DNA from: Stigmatella aurantiaca DW4/3-1
GTDB taxonomy: Bacteria; Myxococcota; Myxococcia; Myxococcales; Myxococcaceae
Length of the DNA: 64,000 nt
Direction of reading: 5' to 3'
Assembly: GCF_000165485.1 (NCBI RefSeq)
Contig: NC_014623.1
Coordinates: forward strand, 8,202,893 to 8,266,892
Below the pieces are notes generated by a model. The model was not told the origin of the DNA. It saw nothing but the letters and a program-made list of their open reading frames with translations, and ran no database searches. Position numbers and translations under genes: made by a program. Shown here piece after piece: positions 17,639 through 28,310 of this stretch. The first letter of the stretch is position 1, and every line of letters begins with the position of its first letter.

Positions 17639-18018
17639 GGGGCGGCTTGGGGCAGGTACTGACGGACGGTCTCGGTCAGATCATGGTGGGACACCGGCTT
17701 CTGGATGAAGGCATTGGCCCCCGCCTCCGCCCCTCGCTGCCGCAGGTCCCCCCCCTTCTCCGCGGTCAGGAGAATGACGGGGATGCCGCGCAGGTGAGGC
17801 TTGGCTTCGGCCCGAAGCTCCTTGACGAAGGTGATGCCGTCCATGCCCGGCATGTTGATATCCGCGATCACGACGCTCACCGGCACGAGCCGTAACAGCT
17901 GCAACGCCCGCGCCGCATCCTCCGCCTCGATGATGCTGAGCCGGAGGTTCATCAAGTAAATCTTGATGATGTTGCGGACGGTTGGGCTGTCATCCACCAC
18001 CAGGATGTTGGCACTCAC
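17635..18018 (-). CDS. Single-domain response regulator (CheY-like), first gene of the chemosensory operon
   Basis: The 127-residue receiver has ILVVDDSPTV, the phospho-acceptor Asp in VVIADINMPGMDG, a Thr in ILLTAEKG and the conserved Lys in FIQKPV. It has no output domain. GTG 18018 is chosen because GAGGAG lies 10 nt upstream and the receiver fold starts immediately; an upstream frame to 18138 is not family-like. It overlaps the receiver-CheW gene by 4 nt. Confidence 0.9.
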   Translation of the reverse strand: MSANILVVDDSPTVRNIIKIYLMNLRLSIIEAEDAARALQLLRLVPVSVVIADINMPGMDGITFVKELRAEAKPHLRGIPVILLTAEKGGDLRQRGAEAGANAFIQKPVSHHDLTETVRQYLPQAAP

Positions 18019-18162
18019 CCCACGGCTCCTCACACGGAGGCCGCTTTCGGCCCCGCTGCAAACAGATGAGACTCTAGCGTGTCCGCTTCCGGGGGAGAAA
18101 GCACGCCCGGTCTTCATGAGGACGAACGAGGGCAGCAACGCCCGCCACTCCCCCCGGGGGGC

Positions 18163-18990
18163 CTACTCGCCTGTCGGCGCGGGTTTCGCCTCCGGCGGGT
18201 CATCCTGCGACGGGTCCACCGGGGGGGCCCCGATGGAGTGGTAGCCCCCGTCCACGTGAACCTGTTCACCGGTGGTGGAGGGCAGCCAGTCCGACAGCAG
18301 GGCGCAGGCGGTGCGTCCCACCGTCTCATGGCTGTTGCGGACATCCCAGCCCAGCGGCGCCTGCCGGCTCCAGGCCTGCTCCAGGGACTTGAACCCCGGA
18401 ATTCCCTTGGCGGCCACCGTGGACAAGGGACCGGCCGCCAGGGCGTTGACGCGAATGCCCTTGGGCCCCAGGTCCCGGGCCAGGTAGCGAACGGTGGCCT
18501 CCAGCGCGGCCTTGCACACCCCCATCCAATCATAAATGGGCCATGCAATGTTGTTGTCAAAATCCAGTGTAACGATAGAGCCCCCCGAAGGCATCAAGGG
18601 GGCCACCGCCACCGCGAGTTCCTTCAGGGAGAACGTGGAGATGCGAAACGCGGTCTGGACGCTCTCCCAGGGGGTGTTGAGAAAATTGCCCCCCAGGGCG
18701 TCCTCGGGCGCGAAGGCAATCGAGTGCACGGCGCCGTCCACACGGCCCCACTTCTCGCGCAGAGAGGCGGTCAGGGCCGCGAAGTCCTCCGGCTTGGACA
18801 CGTCCAGCTCGAGCACTTCGATCCCGGGCTTGAGGCGCTTGGCGCTGCGCTCCGTGAGGGAGCGGGCGCGGCCGAAGCCGGTCAGGATGATGTCCGCACC
18901 CTGGGCCAGGGCATGCTCGGCGATGCCATAGGCGATCGACTGGGGGGTGAGGACACCGGTGATGAGGATCTTCTTACCCTGCAGCAGCAT
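18163..18990 (-). CDS. fabI: Enoyl-[acyl-carrier-protein] reductase (FabI type)
   Basis: The protein of about 275 residues is a short-chain-dehydrogenase-fold reductase that makes the last reduction of fatty-acid elongation with NAD(P)H. FabI signatures are ILITGVLTPQSIAYGIA at the start, SIAFAPEDALGG in the middle and the catalytic Tyr-x6-Lys in YDWMGVCKAA. The late PLSTVAAKGIPGF is also FabI-like. ATG 18990 replaces an upstream in-frame start that adds 49 non-family residues. It is divergent from sucA across a 284-nt gap. Confidence 0.92.
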   Translation of the reverse strand: MLLQGKKILITGVLTPQSIAYGIAEHALAQGADIILTGFGRARSLTERSAKRLKPGIEVLELDVSKPEDFAALTASLREKWGRVDGAVHSIAFAPEDALGGNFLNTPWESVQTAFRISTFSLKELAVAVAPLMPSGGSIVTLDFDNNIAWPIYDWMGVCKAALEATVRYLARDLGPKGIRVNALAAGPLSTVAAKGIPGFKSLEQAWSRQAPLGWDVRNSHETVGRTACALLSDWLPSTTGEQVHVDGGYHSIGAPPVDPSQDDPPEAKPAPTGE

Positions 18991-19274
18991 GAGGGGCCTT
19001 TCACGAGGATAGATGAAGAAGCCGGTCGATCTACCACTCCTGGGGGCGGGGAAGGCATGGAAACCCCCGGGCACTGCATGTGGGTCTCGACTCTCGAAAT
19101 GTGAGACTCCAACGGTTTTCCCGGGGCGACCGAGCATGTGAAGTTGGACTCACGTGGCGCATGACTCTTCCTATTGCTTGGTCCACGGCCCCTTCCGTTG
19201 TTTGGGGCAAGGGATGACAAATCACTTCAAAAACCCCCCACGGGGGGCCCTTCACCAGTAAAAGACCCTCCGCC
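18991..19274. promoter_or_regulatory. Divergent control region between fabI and sucA
   Basis: This 284-nt noncoding gap must carry promoters for both fabI (leftward) and sucA (rightward). A GGGG/CCCC-rich hairpin (CCCCCCACGGGGGG, 19235-19248) lies shortly upstream of sucA. No clear sigma70 boxes were found, and the sucA start has only a weak ribosome site. Confidence 0.4.
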
Positions 19275-22172
19275 ATGGCGAATTTCCAGGACACGTACCT
19301 CTCCGGCGCCAACATCGACTTCATCGAAGGTCTGTACGCCCGTTACCTGCAGGATCCCTCGAGCGTGGATCCCAGCTGGCGCGACCTCTTCGAGAACAGC
19401 AACGGTGCGGGCCGACCCATCTTTAGCAAGACGCTGCTCGAGGCCCCTCTCCCCGCGGCCGCGCCCCCGGGCAAGAACGGCCACGGCAAGCAGGCCGCCG
19501 CGGCGGCCACCCCCGTGGCCGCGGCCCCCGCCGCCGGGCCCAGCGCCGCGGCGCTCGCGCAGGACATGCGCCTGCAGTCCCGCGTGGACCAGACGATTAC
19601 CGCCTTCCGGCTCCGGGGGCACCTGCGCGCCACGCTGGATCCGCTGCGCAGGCCCCGCGCGCCCCTGGAGCACGTGGCGGACATGCCCATGGTGGACGAG
19701 AAGCACTTCTCCGCCCAGGAGATGGAGCAGAGCGTCGAGTCCGGCAACGTCTTCCCCGACGCGCGCGTGAAGGTGTCTCAGCTGCTCCAGCGGCTGCGCA
19801 GCACCTATGCCGGCTCCATCGGCGTCGAGTTCATGCACATGCTCGACAGCGAGCGGCGCCGCTGGCTGCTCAAGCGCATGGAGCACAGCGAGAACCGCAC
19901 GCCGTTCACGCAGGACGAGCAGCGCCACATCCTCACCAAGCTCTCCTACGCGGAGGGCTTCGAGCACTTCCTGCACACCAAGTACGTGGGCGTGAAGCGC
20001 TTCAGCCTGGATGGCGGCGAGAGCCTCATCCCCATGATGGACGCCATCCTCGAGGTGGGCGGCGGCATGGGGCTCCGGGAGGTCGTCATCGGCATGGCCC
20101 ACCGCGGCCGCCTCAACGTGCTGACGAACATCCTGCACAAGAGCCCGGACCAGATCTTCAGCGAGTTCGAGGGCCCGGCCGACCCCAAGGCGTACATGGG
20201 GCGTGGCGACGTGAAGTACCACATGGGCTTCTCCTCGGACCACACCACGCGCGCGGGCACCAACATCCACCTGTCGCTGGCCTTCAACCCCAGCCACCTG
20301 GAGGCGGTGGACCCGGTGGTGGAGGGGCGCGTGCGCGCCAAGCAGGACCGCGGCGGGGACAAGGAGCGCACGCGGGTGATGCCGCTGCTCATCCACGGGG
20401 ACGCGGCCTTCATGGGCCAGGGCGTCATCTCCGAGACGCTCAACCTCTCGCGCCTCAAGGGCTACGAGACGGGCGGCACCCTGCACATCGTCATCAACAA
20501 CCAGGTGGGCTTCACCACCGATCCGCACGACTCGCGCTCTTCCATCTACGCCACCGCCATCGCGCAGATGCTGGATGTGCCCGTCTTCCACGTGAACGGG
20601 GATGACCCGGAGGCGTGCGTGCACGTGGCGCGGCTGGTGGCCGAGTACCGGCAGACCTTCAAGAGCGACGCCGTCATCGACCTCATCTGCTATCGCCGCT
20701 ACGGCCACAACGAGGGCGATGACCCCTCGTTCACCCAGCCGGCCATGTACGAACTCATCCGCAAGCAGCCCACGGTGCGGACGCTCTACGCCCAGTCGTT
20801 GGCCGAGACCCAACGCATCCCCGCCGAGCAGTCCGAGGACATCAAGCAGCGCTGCCTCAAGGACTTCGACGAGGCCCTCAACCGCATCAAGCAAGCGCGC
20901 CAGTTCAAGGAGCCCAGCGCGCTCGAGGGCCTGTGGAAGCCCTACAAGGGCGGCTCGTACACCCACGCCGCGCAGGTGCCCACCGCGGTGGACAAGGCCC
21001 AACTGCGCGAGGCCCTGCGCAAGCTGGCCGTGGCGCCCGAGGGCTTCAACGTCCACCCCGTCGTCGAGCGCACGGTGCTCAAGAAGCGCCAGTCCATGCT
21101 GGAGAGCGAAGAGCTGCTCTGGTCCGAGGGCGAGGCGCTTGCCTACGCGACGCTCTTGAGCCAGGGCCACACGGTGCGCCTGTCCGGCCAGGACAGCGAG
21201 CGCGGCACCTTCAGCCACCGCCACGCCGTGCTGCACGACGTGAAGACGGGCGCGCGCTTCGTGCCGCTCTCGCAGTTCCCCACCGGGCGTGCCTCCTTCC
21301 AGGTCTACAACAGCCCCCTGTCCGAGATGGGCGTGATGGGCTTCGAGTACGGCTACAGCCTGGACGTGCCAGACGGGCTCACCCTGTGGGAGGCCCAGTT
21401 CGGTGACTTCGCCAACGGCGCGCAGATCATCATCGACCAGTTCATCGCCGCCGGAGAGAGCAAGTGGCGCCGGCTGTCCGGGCTGACGCTGCTCCTGCCC
21501 CACGGCTACGAGGGCCAGGGCCCGGAGCACTCCAGCGCCCGCCTGGAGCGCTTCCTCAGCCTGTGCGCCGAGGACAACATCCAGGTGTGCTACCCCACCA
21601 CGCCGGCGCAGATCTTCCACCTGCTGCGCCGCCAGGTGGTGCGCCCCTACCGCAAGCCGCTCGTCATCATGTCGCCCAAGAGCCTGCTGCGCCGCCCCGA
21701 GGCGGTGAGCAAGCTGGACGAGCTGGCCACCGGCCAGTTCCAGGAAGTCATCCTCGACCGCAAGGACATCGCCCCCGAGGGCGTGACGCGGCTGCTGCTG
21801 TGCTCCGGCAAGGTCTATTACGATCTCATCAAGGCCCGGGACGAGCAGCAGGCCCTCAACGTCGCCATCGTCCGCCTGGAGCAGCTCTACCCCTTCCCGT
21901 TCGAGGCCGTGTCGCGCCTCGTGGCCAGCCTCCCGAAGCTCACCGAGCTGTTCTGGGTGCAGGAGGAGCCGCGCAACGCGGGCGGCTGGTATTTCATGTT
22001 CCCCCGCCTGCACGACGTGGCATCTTCGCATGCCAGCGGTCCGGTGAAGGTGGGTTACATCGGGCGGGCGGAAGCCGCCAGCCCCGCCACCGGCTTCACC
22101 AAGACCCACGATTACGAGCAGAACCTCATCGTCGAGGAAGCCATCCTCCGAGGAACCAAGAATGGCCGTTGA
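19275..22172 (+). CDS. sucA: 2-oxoglutarate dehydrogenase E1 component
   Basis: The 965-residue thiamine-diphosphate enzyme decarboxylates 2-oxoglutarate in the TCA cycle. The N-terminal anchor reads [20 protein letters not shown]. The cofactor and active-site motifs include [19 protein letters not shown] and [16 protein letters not shown]. The length is normal. The N-terminus carries an Ala/Pro-rich insertion at about residues 55-95. Its stop overlaps the sucB start by 11 nt. Confidence 0.95.
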   Translation: MANFQDTYLSGANIDFIEGLYARYLQDPSSVDPSWRDLFENSNGAGRPIFSKTLLEAPLPAAAPPGKNGHGKQAAAAATPVAAAPAAGPSAAALAQDMRLQSRVDQTITAFRLRGHLRATLDPLRRPRAPLEHVADMPMVDEKHFSAQEMEQSVESGNVFPDARVKVSQLLQRLRSTYAGSIGVEFMHMLDSERRRWLLKRMEHSENRTPFTQDEQRHILTKLSYAEGFEHFLHTKYVGVKRFSLDGGESLIPMMDAILEVGGGMGLREVVIGMAHRGRLNVLTNILHKSPDQIFSEFEGPADPKAYMGRGDVKYHMGFSSDHTTRAGTNIHLSLAFNPSHLEAVDPVVEGRVRAKQDRGGDKERTRVMPLLIHGDAAFMGQGVISETLNLSRLKGYETGGTLHIVINNQVGFTTDPHDSRSSIYATAIAQMLDVPVFHVNGDDPEACVHVARLVAEYRQTFKSDAVIDLICYRRYGHNEGDDPSFTQPAMYELIRKQPTVRTLYAQSLAETQRIPAEQSEDIKQRCLKDFDEALNRIKQARQFKEPSALEGLWKPYKGGSYTHAAQVPTAVDKAQLREALRKLAVAPEGFNVHPVVERTVLKKRQSMLESEELLWSEGEALAYATLLSQGHTVRLSGQDSERGTFSHRHAVLHDVKTGARFVPLSQFPTGRASFQVYNSPLSEMGVMGFEYGYSLDVPDGLTLWEAQFGDFANGAQIIIDQFIAAGESKWRRLSGLTLLLPHGYEGQGPEHSSARLERFLSLCAEDNIQVCYPTTPAQIFHLLRRQVVRPYRKPLVIMSPKSLLRRPEAVSKLDELATGQFQEVILDRKDIAPEGVTRLLLCSGKVYYDLIKARDEQQALNVAIVRLEQLYPFPFEAVSRLVASLPKLTELFWVQEEPRNAGGWYFMFPRLHDVASSHASGPVKVGYIGRAEAASPATGFTKTHDYEQNLIVEEAILRGTKNGR

Positions 22173-23352
22173 ATTGAAAGTCCCGCCCCTGGGCGAATCC
22201 ATCACCGAAGCCGTCATCAGCAAGTGGAACAAGAAGCAGGGCGAGAGCGTCGCGGCCGACGAGCCGCTCGTCGTCCTGGAGACGGACAAGGTCACCATCG
22301 ACGTGCCCGCCCCGGCCGCCGGGGCGCTGCTCAGCCTCGCCTTCAAGGAGGGTGACAAGGTCCGCGTGGGCGAGGTGCTGGGCACCATCGACGCCGCGGG
22401 TGCCGCCGCCGCCAAGCCCGCCGCCTCGGCCGCGCCCGCCGCGCCGGCGGCCGAAGCCTCCGCCACGGAGGCCCGCACGACGCCCACCGCCCGCAAGGTG
22501 GCGGAGGCCAACAACGTGGACCTGGCCCAGCTCCAGGGCTCCGGCACCGCGGGCCGCATCACCAAGGAGGACGTGCTCGGTCAGATCAACAAGAGCACGC
22601 CCGCCCCGGCCCCCTCGGCGCCCCCGGCCCCCTCGGGCCCGCGCGCCAACGCCGCCCGCGAGGAGCGCGTGCGGATGACGCCGCTGCGCAAGCGCGTGGC
22701 CGAGCGCCTCATCCAGGCCCAGTCCACCGCCGCCATCCTCACCACCTTCAACGAGGTGGACATGGGCGAGGCGATGGCCCTGCGCAAGAAGTACAACGAC
22801 AAGTTCCAGGCCAAGCACGGCGTGAAGCTCGGCTTCATGAGCCTCTTCGTGCGCGCCTCCATCGAGGCCCTCAAGACCTTCCCGCAGATCAACGCGGAGA
22901 TCGACGGCGAGGATGTCGTCTTCAAGAAGTACTACGACATCGGCGTGGCGGTGTCCGGCTCGCGCGGCCTGGTGGTCCCCGTGGTGCGCGACGCGGACAC
23001 CCTGTCCCTGGCGGATCTGGAGAAGCGCATCGGCGACTACGGCACGCGCGCCCGCAACGACAAGCTCACCCTGGCGGAGCTCCAGGGCGGCACCTTCACC
23101 ATCTCCAACGGGGGTGTTTTCGGCTCCATGCTGTCCACGCCCATTCTCAACCCGCCGCAGACAGGCATCTTGGGAATGCACAACATCGTTGATCGCGCAG
23201 TGGTCAAAGATGGACAGATCGTCGTCCGCCCCATCATGTACGTGGCGCTCTCGTACGATCACCGCCTGGTGGATGGCCGCGAGGCTGTACAATTCCTGGT
23301 ACGCATCAAGGAGTGCATCGAGAACCCCGAGCGCCTGTTGCTTGAGGTTTGA
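22162..23352 (+). CDS. sucB: Dihydrolipoyllysine succinyltransferase (2-oxoglutarate dehydrogenase E2)
   Basis: The 396-residue protein has one lipoyl domain with the modified Lys in [11 protein letters not shown] (about residue 42). An Ala/Pro linker follows, then the peripheral-subunit-binding domain ([18 protein letters not shown]). The catalytic domain ends in [14 protein letters not shown] with the active-site His and Asp. Together with SucA it converts 2-oxoglutarate to succinyl-CoA. The E3 gene is not in this window. Confidence 0.95.
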   Translation: MAVELKVPPLGESITEAVISKWNKKQGESVAADEPLVVLETDKVTIDVPAPAAGALLSLAFKEGDKVRVGEVLGTIDAAGAAAAKPAASAAPAAPAAEASATEARTTPTARKVAEANNVDLAQLQGSGTAGRITKEDVLGQINKSTPAPAPSAPPAPSGPRANAAREERVRMTPLRKRVAERLIQAQSTAAILTTFNEVDMGEAMALRKKYNDKFQAKHGVKLGFMSLFVRASIEALKTFPQINAEIDGEDVVFKKYYDIGVAVSGSRGLVVPVVRDADTLSLADLEKRIGDYGTRARNDKLTLAELQGGTFTISNGGVFGSMLSTPILNPPQTGILGMHNIVDRAVVKDGQIVVRPIMYVALSYDHRLVDGREAVQFLVRIKECIENPERLLLEV

Positions 23353-23484
23353 CACGCCCCTGCCCACCGCCAGGGATGGCTGGACTTGCGATCCGCTCCC
23401 CCACTAAAACGGGGAGCCTCCCGGTCGTCGGGGGGGCAGAAGAGCCCGGGTGGACTCACCGCCACCCGTTCAAGAGGACGCAAC

Positions 23485-23688
23485 ATGGCAACTGGTACCG
23501 TGAAGTGGTTCAACGACGCGAAGGGCTTCGGTTTCATCACGCAAGACGGAGGTGGCGAGGACGTGTTTTGCCACCACACCGCCATCAACATGGACGGCTT
23601 CCGCACCCTCCAGGAGGGGCAGAAGGTCCAGTTTGATGTGGCCCGCGGCCCCAAGGGCCTCCAGGCCCAGAACGTGCGCGCTGCCTGA
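23485..23688 (+). CDS. Cold-shock-domain protein
   Basis: The 67-residue protein is a single cold-shock domain with [15 protein letters not shown] (RNP1) and DVFCHHTAI (RNP2). A Cys replaces the usual Val in RNP2. Such proteins bind single-stranded RNA or DNA and melt RNA structure. The ATG at 23485 follows GAGGA. The 132-nt stretch between sucB and this start is long enough for a cold-shock-type 5' leader. A strong terminator follows at 23729. Confidence 0.93.
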   Translation: MATGTVKWFNDAKGFGFITQDGGGEDVFCHHTAINMDGFRTLQEGQKVQFDVARGPKGLQAQNVRAA

Positions 23689-23728
23689 GCGCACTCTGAG
23701 CCACTCCTCACGGACTGGCGCATGAGCC

Positions 23729-23768
23729 GAGGCCCGGTATCCCCGAGGGGAAACCGGGCCTCTCTCTT
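23729..23768 (+). terminator. Rho-independent terminator after the cold-shock gene
   Basis: GAGGCCCGGT (23729-23738) pairs exactly with ACCGGGCCTC (23753-23762), with an inner CCCC/GGGG pairing in the loop, followed by TCTCTTTT. It separates the cold-shock gene from the convergent S9 peptidase gene. Confidence 0.9.
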
Positions 23769-23769
23769 T

Positions 23770-25983
23770 TCACGGCGCCAGGTGCTTCTGGAAGTAGCCC
23801 AGCACCCACTCGTTCTGGCGCTGGGTGACGAGCGGATCCGGCACCATGTGCGTCAACCCGCTGAGCGGCAGCAAGTCATGCGGCTTGCCCGCCCGGAACA
23901 GCGCATCCGAGAGCTTGAGGGTGTGGAAGAAGTAGACGTTGTCATCCGCGGTGCCGTGCACGAGCAGCAGCGGACGCATGGGTTTGCTCATGTCCTTCGC
24001 GTAGGTGAGCAGCGAGCTCTTCTCGTAGGCCTCGGGGTGCTCCTGGGGCAGCCCCAGGTAGCGCTCGGTGTAGTGGGTGTCGTAGTCCAGCCAGTCCACG
24101 ACGGGCGCGCCGGACACGGCGGCCTTGAAGACATCCGGCCGCTTGAGCACGGCGAGCGCGGCCATGTAACCGCCAAAGCTCCACCCCTCGATGCCCACGC
24201 GCGCCAGGTCCAGCTCCGGCACCTTCTCGGCCAGGGCGCGCAGGGCGGCCACCTGGTCATCCAGCGTCACGGTGGCGAAGTCATACTTCACCTGGCGCTC
24301 CCAGGCGGCGGTGCGCAGCGGGGTGCCCCGGCCGTCGAACTTGACGACGAGGAAGCCCTTGTCCGCCAACCACTGGTTGAGCAGGTTCTCCGCCATGCTG
24401 TGGCGAACCACGGTGGTGGTGGGGCCCGCGTACACCTTGAGGACCACGGGCAGCTTGACCCCGGGCTTCGCGTCCTTGGGACGGATGACGGAGGCATGGA
24501 AGCCCTCCGGCCCCACCTGGAAGAACTGGACGCGCGGGGTGAAGGAAGGCTCCACCGCCACGGAGGGAAGCTCGCCCACGCGGGAGCCGTCCGTGCGCAG
24601 CACGTGGTAGCGCGGCATGGCGGTGTCCGACTGGGAGAGGGCCACGAGCAGCCCGCCCTGCTTGGAGACGGTGACGGCCATCTCATTGGCGGGTCCGGTC
24701 GCGCCCGTGGAGAGCTTCTCGGGCGCCCCGCCGTCCTTCACCCGCCAGACGTAGGATTCGGTGGGGTTGGCATCGCCGTTGAAGTAGAGCGTGCGGTCCT
24801 TCTCCAGGAAGCGCACCAGGGTGCGGAACCCCGCCTCTGGCTTCACCCAGGAGCGCGCGAGGCTGCCATCCGCGTTGCGCAACTCCACCTCCGGCCCGCC
24901 ATTGCGCTCGGTGAACCAGAGAAAGCCGCTGCCATCCTCGAGCCACCGGGGAAAATCCTGGTCCAGGTTGAGCCACGCCGAGTCCTTCTCGGTGAGGAGG
25001 ACCTGCGTCTTCCCGGTGCGCGCATCCACGGAGAGCAGCTGCTGCTCCGTCTGCGTCCGGTTCTGCACCAGCACCGTCAGCGGCCCCCCCTTCTGCCACA
25101 CCACGGTGGCCAGATACGGGTAGGCCTTCGCATCCCAGGCCACCCACACCGTCTTGCCCCCGGTGACGGGGGTGATGCCCAACCGCACCACGGCGTTGTT
25201 CTTGCCCGGCCGCGGGTACGCGAACACGTTCCCTCCACGCTCGGGGTGCATTACGTCCACGATGGTGAGCTTCTCCACGGCCGACGTGTCGGACTCGGCA
25301 TAGGCGATGAACTTCGCATCCGGGCTCCACCAGTAGCCGGAGAAGCGGCTCATCTCTTCCTGGGCAACGAACTCCGCGAGCCCGTGCGTCTTCTCGGGCG
25401 AGCCGCCCTGGGTGACGCGCTGCTCCTTGTTCGTGGCCAGCGCGACGCGGAACACATCGTTGTCCCGCACATAGGCCACCTGCTTGCCGTCCGGAGAGAA
25501 GCGCGGATCGATGATGCCCACGCCCGTCTTCAGCTCCACCACCTTGCCGGTGGTGCGCTCGACGACATAGAGCTTGCCGGAGAGCCCCACCAGGATGCGC
25601 TCTCCGTCCTCGGACAGGTCATAGCTGGTGAAGCCCCGGGCGCTCACGCGCATGCGCTCGCGCCGGGCGGCCTCCTCCACGGAGAGCGTCTCCTCGACCC
25701 CCTTGAGCAGCACCGCGGGGGTGAGCAGCTCCTTCGTGGCCCCCGTCGCCACGTCAAAGGCGAACAGCGTCTGCGTGGACGATTGGGGCTGAGCGCGCAG
25801 GAACAGCACCGTCTTCTCGTCAACCGTGATGCGCGGCTTGACGGGACGGCCACTCATGAAACGGCGCGTCTCGGAGTACTGCTGTAGGAAGGGATCCATC
25901 TTCCGGTCGGACATAGGCGTCGAAGGGCTCTGGGCGAAAACGGGAAGGCTCGCGAGCAGGAGCGCGGCGGCAAGTTGGCGCAT
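23770..25983 (-). CDS. Secreted S9-family prolyl oligopeptidase (dipeptidyl-peptidase IV type)
   Basis: The 737-residue protein starts with a signal peptide (MRQLAAALLLASLPVFAQ). A beta-propeller of about 450 residues follows with typical strands (ILVGLSGKLYVVE, VAYVRDNDVFRVAL, WWSPDAKFIAYAESD). The C-terminal alpha/beta-hydrolase has the nucleophile in GIEGWSFGGYMA, the Asp in GTADDNVYF and the His in GLTHMV. The double-Glu signature QEEMSRFSGYWW in the propeller is typical of DPP-IV and points to release of N-terminal dipeptides outside the cytoplasm. Confidence 0.92.
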   Translation of the reverse strand: MRQLAAALLLASLPVFAQSPSTPMSDRKMDPFLQQYSETRRFMSGRPVKPRITVDEKTVLFLRAQPQSSTQTLFAFDVATGATKELLTPAVLLKGVEETLSVEEAARRERMRVSARGFTSYDLSEDGERILVGLSGKLYVVERTTGKVVELKTGVGIIDPRFSPDGKQVAYVRDNDVFRVALATNKEQRVTQGGSPEKTHGLAEFVAQEEMSRFSGYWWSPDAKFIAYAESDTSAVEKLTIVDVMHPERGGNVFAYPRPGKNNAVVRLGITPVTGGKTVWVAWDAKAYPYLATVVWQKGGPLTVLVQNRTQTEQQLLSVDARTGKTQVLLTEKDSAWLNLDQDFPRWLEDGSGFLWFTERNGGPEVELRNADGSLARSWVKPEAGFRTLVRFLEKDRTLYFNGDANPTESYVWRVKDGGAPEKLSTGATGPANEMAVTVSKQGGLLVALSQSDTAMPRYHVLRTDGSRVGELPSVAVEPSFTPRVQFFQVGPEGFHASVIRPKDAKPGVKLPVVLKVYAGPTTTVVRHSMAENLLNQWLADKGFLVVKFDGRGTPLRTAAWERQVKYDFATVTLDDQVAALRALAEKVPELDLARVGIEGWSFGGYMAALAVLKRPDVFKAAVSGAPVVDWLDYDTHYTERYLGLPQEHPEAYEKSSLLTYAKDMSKPMRPLLLVHGTADDNVYFFHTLKLSDALFRAGKPHDLLPLSGLTHMVPDPLVTQRQNEWVLGYFQKHLAP

Positions 25984-26109
25984 GCGAAGCAGGAGCCCGG
26001 AAGGGGCCCCCCTCTCCTTTCACGGGAAGGGGCCCGGAGCCTACCTCCCGGCGCCGCTCATCCCGAGGGAAAGAGCGGGCCTGGGAGGTGATTGACCAAC
26101 ACTCCGCCG

Positions 26110-27447
26110 CTACGGCGTGTCCGAGAGCACGAGGGAGAACGGGTACCGCTCCGCATCCCGCAGGTCCGGATCGTAATCCCCTGTCGGAAGGACGGTCACG
26201 ATGAGCGTCCGGCGCTGATCCGCCGGGAACTTCAGGGGCTTCGCGCCAGCCGACAAATCCAGGATTTCTCCATCGGAATCCGGGGTCAGCCCGGGCACCG
26301 CCTGGACGACGAAGCGCCGCCGCGCATCGCTCGGAGCCTGAAGGGCCACAGACAGCTCGGGCGTGGCCGCTCCCGCCGTCAGCTCGATGTAGCTCGTGCC
26401 GAGCATCATCGGCGCGTTCTCCTGGATGGAGATCGTCCCGGCCTGGGCTTCCTGCTGGGCCGCGAGCGCGAGCTTGGCCTGCTTGAGGTTGTCGAGCCCA
26501 TCCTTGAAGTGACGGAAGTGGCGCTCATCCACATGGTCGCCGGTGTACCAGCGCCAGCGCGAGAACTCCGGGACCGTGTCGACGTAACTGGACTGGAACT
26601 CGGCCAGCATCCCATCGAGCGCATCGGCGAAGTCCGGCTCATTGAGCGTCTGGTCCTCGCCCGCGCCAGGCGGGTTGCGCGACGCCAGCCACATGCGGGA
26701 CAGGAACCGGGCGTCTCCCCCGAAGAAGCGATCCTTCAGGTAGAGCAGGTACATGGAGGAGCCGTACATGTACCAGGTCTCGTAGTCGTCGTAGAAGTCG
26801 AGGGCCCAGTCCGGGTGCGCCTGGAAGTCGTCGAAGTAGGTCTTGATGTAACGGTTCGCGTACACCTGATCCGTGAAGACGGCGGACATCTCGAAGGTGA
26901 TGGGGGACTCGTACCAGTCATCCGCGGCCTGAGAGGCGTGTGCCATCTCGTGGACGACGGTCTCCTCCAGTTCGGGCCCGCCATAGGGCCCCCAGGGATC
27001 CACCACCATGAACCCGCGGCGGTCATCCCAGGCGGTGGTGTCATCGCCCGAGAGCACGTTGACGAGACAGCTGCGGTGCCCCTTCCACACGAACACGTCG
27101 AACGCCTCATCGGGGCCGCACTCCCCTCCATCCGTGAGCGGCTTGCGCATGCCGAGCTGGTTGACGTGGTAATCCCAGCCCTTCTCGACGAAGGCGAGCA
27201 CCTGGCGAGCCGTCTCCAGCTCGGATTCCTTGTAGTAATGGACGAGCACCGGCAGCGAGGAGGAACGGAGTGAGTACGGAAACAGCGCGTTGAAATCCGA
27301 GCGCCCGCAGATGGTCTCCCCTTCGGCCAGCGGGTGCTGATAGTTCTCATCCGGAGGTGGCTTGACGTCCTCGTCCCCGCAGCTGAGGAGGCCCAAGCCC
27401 AGTGACAGACACACCAAAAACTTCTTGAGACTGCGACCTGCAAACAT
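26110..27447 (-). CDS. Lipoprotein with HExxH zinc-metalloprotease motif
   Basis: The protein of about 445 residues begins with a lipoprotein signal (LVCLSLGLGLLSC, lipid Cys at 23). A peptidase-like region follows with ETVVHEMAHASQAADDW, which has the HExxH zinc site, and downstream acidic helices (TFEMSAVFTDQVYAN) that could give the third ligand. The last third is a beta-rich domain. No named peptidase family could be fixed. ATG 27447 follows GGAG; an ATG at 27471 is an in-frame alternative. It is divergent from the UPF0489 gene across an 80-nt gap. Confidence 0.75.
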   Translation of the reverse strand: MFAGRSLKKFLVCLSLGLGLLSCGDEDVKPPPDENYQHPLAEGETICGRSDFNALFPYSLRSSSLPVLVHYYKESELETARQVLAFVEKGWDYHVNQLGMRKPLTDGGECGPDEAFDVFVWKGHRSCLVNVLSGDDTTAWDDRRGFMVVDPWGPYGGPELEETVVHEMAHASQAADDWYESPITFEMSAVFTDQVYANRYIKTYFDDFQAHPDWALDFYDDYETWYMYGSSMYLLYLKDRFFGGDARFLSRMWLASRNPPGAGEDQTLNEPDFADALDGMLAEFQSSYVDTVPEFSRWRWYTGDHVDERHFRHFKDGLDNLKQAKLALAAQQEAQAGTISIQENAPMMLGTSYIELTAGAATPELSVALQAPSDARRRFVVQAVPGLTPDSDGEILDLSAGAKPLKFPADQRRTLIVTVLPTGDYDPDLRDAERYPFSLVLSDTP

Positions 27448-27527
27448 GTTTTTCTCTCCTGGAGGCCGCATCTTTCCCCAACGGGGAATGACCGTCGATA
27501 GACCCTCGGGGGGCGAGGTGGTGCGCC

Positions 27528-28298
27528 GTGGATCCTGAAGCGTCGTTGCACCTCCGGCTCGCCGGTGTCATCCGCCTGTCCCTCGCGGGGGGCCGGGGCC
27601 CCACGGATGCGTGGGTCTTTGATCCGCACCGGCTCGCCCTGCCTTGCTGGGCCTGCACGCTGGGGGCGACGGCGCCCCCCGCCTTGCTGGTGACGCTGGA
27701 CCGGCACCTGGACGTGGTGCCGCCGCAGCACCCGGAGGCGGTCCCCGACCGGACGGCGGGCCTCCGGGCGCTGGATGAGCACGCCCGCTGGTCATTGGAT
27801 GTGCGCAACTACGACCACATCCTCGCCGCGATGGAGGCGGGGCTGGTGGGGGACGCCCTCCTGATTGCCCGGGCCCGCCCCCGGGGAGCCTTCGCGGGGG
27901 GCGTATATAAGGATACGCGCGGCCGGGAACACCGGCTGGTGGCGGTGCCCACCGTGGACCGGGCGGCAGAGGCGTTTCAGTCCCCCGCCCCGGGCGACCT
28001 GGTCCGCGACGTGCTGGAACATACGGAGCGGGTGCTGCTGGACGTGGACCTCGACTGCTTCACCTCGCCCAGTGACGCGGATCCGACAACGGTGTTGCCC
28101 TGGCCCCGGGACGTCATCCGCGAATTCCTGCTGCCCGAGGGCTCTGGCCCCTTCTGGGACGCCGTGCTGGAAAAGACCGTGGCGCTCACGCTGGCCCGGG
28201 AGCCCCACCACTGCGGCGGGCTGCTCGCCTCGGGAGAGCTGTTCCGGGACGTCGCCGAGGTGCTGTTCCGCGAGCTGCTCCACGCCACGCCCCCCTGA
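27528..28298 (+). CDS. UPF0489 family protein (arginase-like fold)
   Basis: The 256-residue protein shows the paired metal motifs of the UPF0489/arginase-deacetylase-like group: LVTLDRHLDVV (DxHxD, Asp58, His60, Asp62) and LLDVDLDCF (DxDxD, residues 172-176). A late EPHHCGG also fits. These should bind a dinuclear metal centre. The substrate is unknown. The start is GTG, with a GGCGAGG stretch upstream. Confidence 0.8.
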   Translation: MDPEASLHLRLAGVIRLSLAGGRGPTDAWVFDPHRLALPCWACTLGATAPPALLVTLDRHLDVVPPQHPEAVPDRTAGLRALDEHARWSLDVRNYDHILAAMEAGLVGDALLIARARPRGAFAGGVYKDTRGREHRLVAVPTVDRAAEAFQSPAPGDLVRDVLEHTERVLLDVDLDCFTSPSDADPTTVLPWPRDVIREFLLPEGSGPFWDAVLEKTVALTLAREPHHCGGLLASGELFRDVAEVLFRELLHATPP

Positions 28299-28310
28299 GA
28301 GCCCCGGAGA

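Noticed and set aside
19227-22565. Very long antisense open frame opposite sucA and sucB
   Set aside because: It is a GC-bias shadow: His/Leu/Gly-rich composition, no domain match, and the plus strand encodes clear SucA and SucB.
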